Below, piece by piece: positions 5,821 through 6,058 of a stretch of DNA of 6,058 nt. The translations under genes were made by a program, and so were the position numbers. This DNA comes from Pseudomonadota bacterium (lineage in GTDB: Bacteria; Pseudomonadota; Alphaproteobacteria; Rickettsiales; UBA1997). The notes beneath the pieces are model-generated. The model had not been told where the DNA came from. It saw nothing but the letters and a program-made list of their open reading frames with translations, and searched no databases. Position 1 is the stretch's first letter. Each line of letters begins with the position of its first letter. Location: NCBI GenBank assembly GCA_009921385.1, contig RFXY01000067.1:1-6058 (forward strand). The letters run 5' to 3'.

Positions 5821-6058
5821 TTATTTTCTGATATCTAACTTTTTGATAAGATCTTCGTATCTGCTAAGGCTGAAAGATTTTAGGTAGTTAAGTAAACTTC
5901 TGCGTTTACCAACTAAGATTAATAAACCTCTTCTAGAAGAGTGGTCTTTTTTATGATTTTTTAAATGTTCAATTAAATTGTTGATTTGTAATGTAAAAAT
6001 AGCTGATTGCACTTCTACAGAGCCAGTATCGGATTTATTATGAGAAAAGTTTTCAATG
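5821..6058 (-). CDS. rpsO: 30S ribosomal protein S15, C-terminal 78 codons (5' end outside window)
   Basis: S15 binds the central domain of 16S rRNA early in 30S assembly and helps form bridges to the 50S subunit. The frame stays open to the right edge of the window. It reads [13 protein letters not shown] at its start, matching the DTGS-x-EVQ block of S15, then [22 protein letters not shown] and the signature [10 protein letters not shown]. It ends in LDIRK before TAA (5821-5823). The family is about 89 residues, so roughly ten N-terminal residues and the start codon are missing. A GTG at 6012 is the internal valine of EVQ, not the start. Placement just before pnp is the common bacterial arrangement, and a terminator follows directly. 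Confidence 0.97.
   Translation of the reverse strand, partial: IENFSHNKSDTGSVEVQSAIFTLQINNLIEHLKNHKKDHSSRRGLLILVGKRRSLLNYLKSFSLSRYEDLIKKLDIRK

Noticed and set aside
5821..6012. S15 as a 63-residue protein starting at GTG 6012
   Set aside because: The GTG is the valine of the conserved EVQ motif and the frame continues upstream with DTGS to the window edge, so the gene is partial, not short.

Overview
The window is AT-rich and densely coded, and every gene I can support lies on the minus strand. Read in the direction of transcription (right to left) the order is: rpsO (3' part only), pnp, a small exported-protein gene interrupted by an amber codon, mutM, a HIT/HinT-family gene and hemW. Low GC, housekeeping genes in one co-directional run and the rpsO-pnp pair suggest a reduced-genome bacterium. 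The PNPase and MutM sequences look most like an alphaproteobacterium of the Rickettsiales type, but this is judged from memory of the families; no search was run. TGA is used as a stop (HinT), so the code looks standard.

Layout: 5821-6058 holds the C-terminal 78 codons of ribosomal protein S15. It is followed by a good intrinsic terminator (5769-5809) and a 238-bp gap with further inverted repeats and a weak promoter candidate for pnp. The span 3138-5582 encodes a PNPase with a complete catalytic core plus KH and S1 domains, and an unusually long Arg/Asp-rich repetitive C-terminal tail. Four bases after the pnp stop, a small gene with a signal peptide begins. It carries one in-frame TAG, after which a Gly/Cys-rich domain continues in the same frame to a TAA at 2849. 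A 14-bp perfect inverted repeat lies inside this gene. Then come mutM (with an unusual Lys-to-Arg change at an expected catalytic position), the HIT gene 10 bp later, and hemW overlapping the HIT stop by 4 bp (ATGA).

The left 424 bases hold no gene that I can see. They begin with three perfect 32-bp tandem repeats that each can fold into a hairpin and that run off the left edge. Further in are a 17-bp duplication and a 10-bp stem hairpin that may end the operon.

Together the genes cover translation (S15), RNA turnover (PNPase), oxidised-base repair (MutM), nucleotide phosphoramidate hydrolysis (HinT) and haem handling (HemW). Close spacing of mutM, HIT and hemW argues for co-transcription. 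I see no defence system, mobile element or CRISPR array. The least explained items are the amber-interrupted exported protein, the PNPase tail and the 32-bp array.
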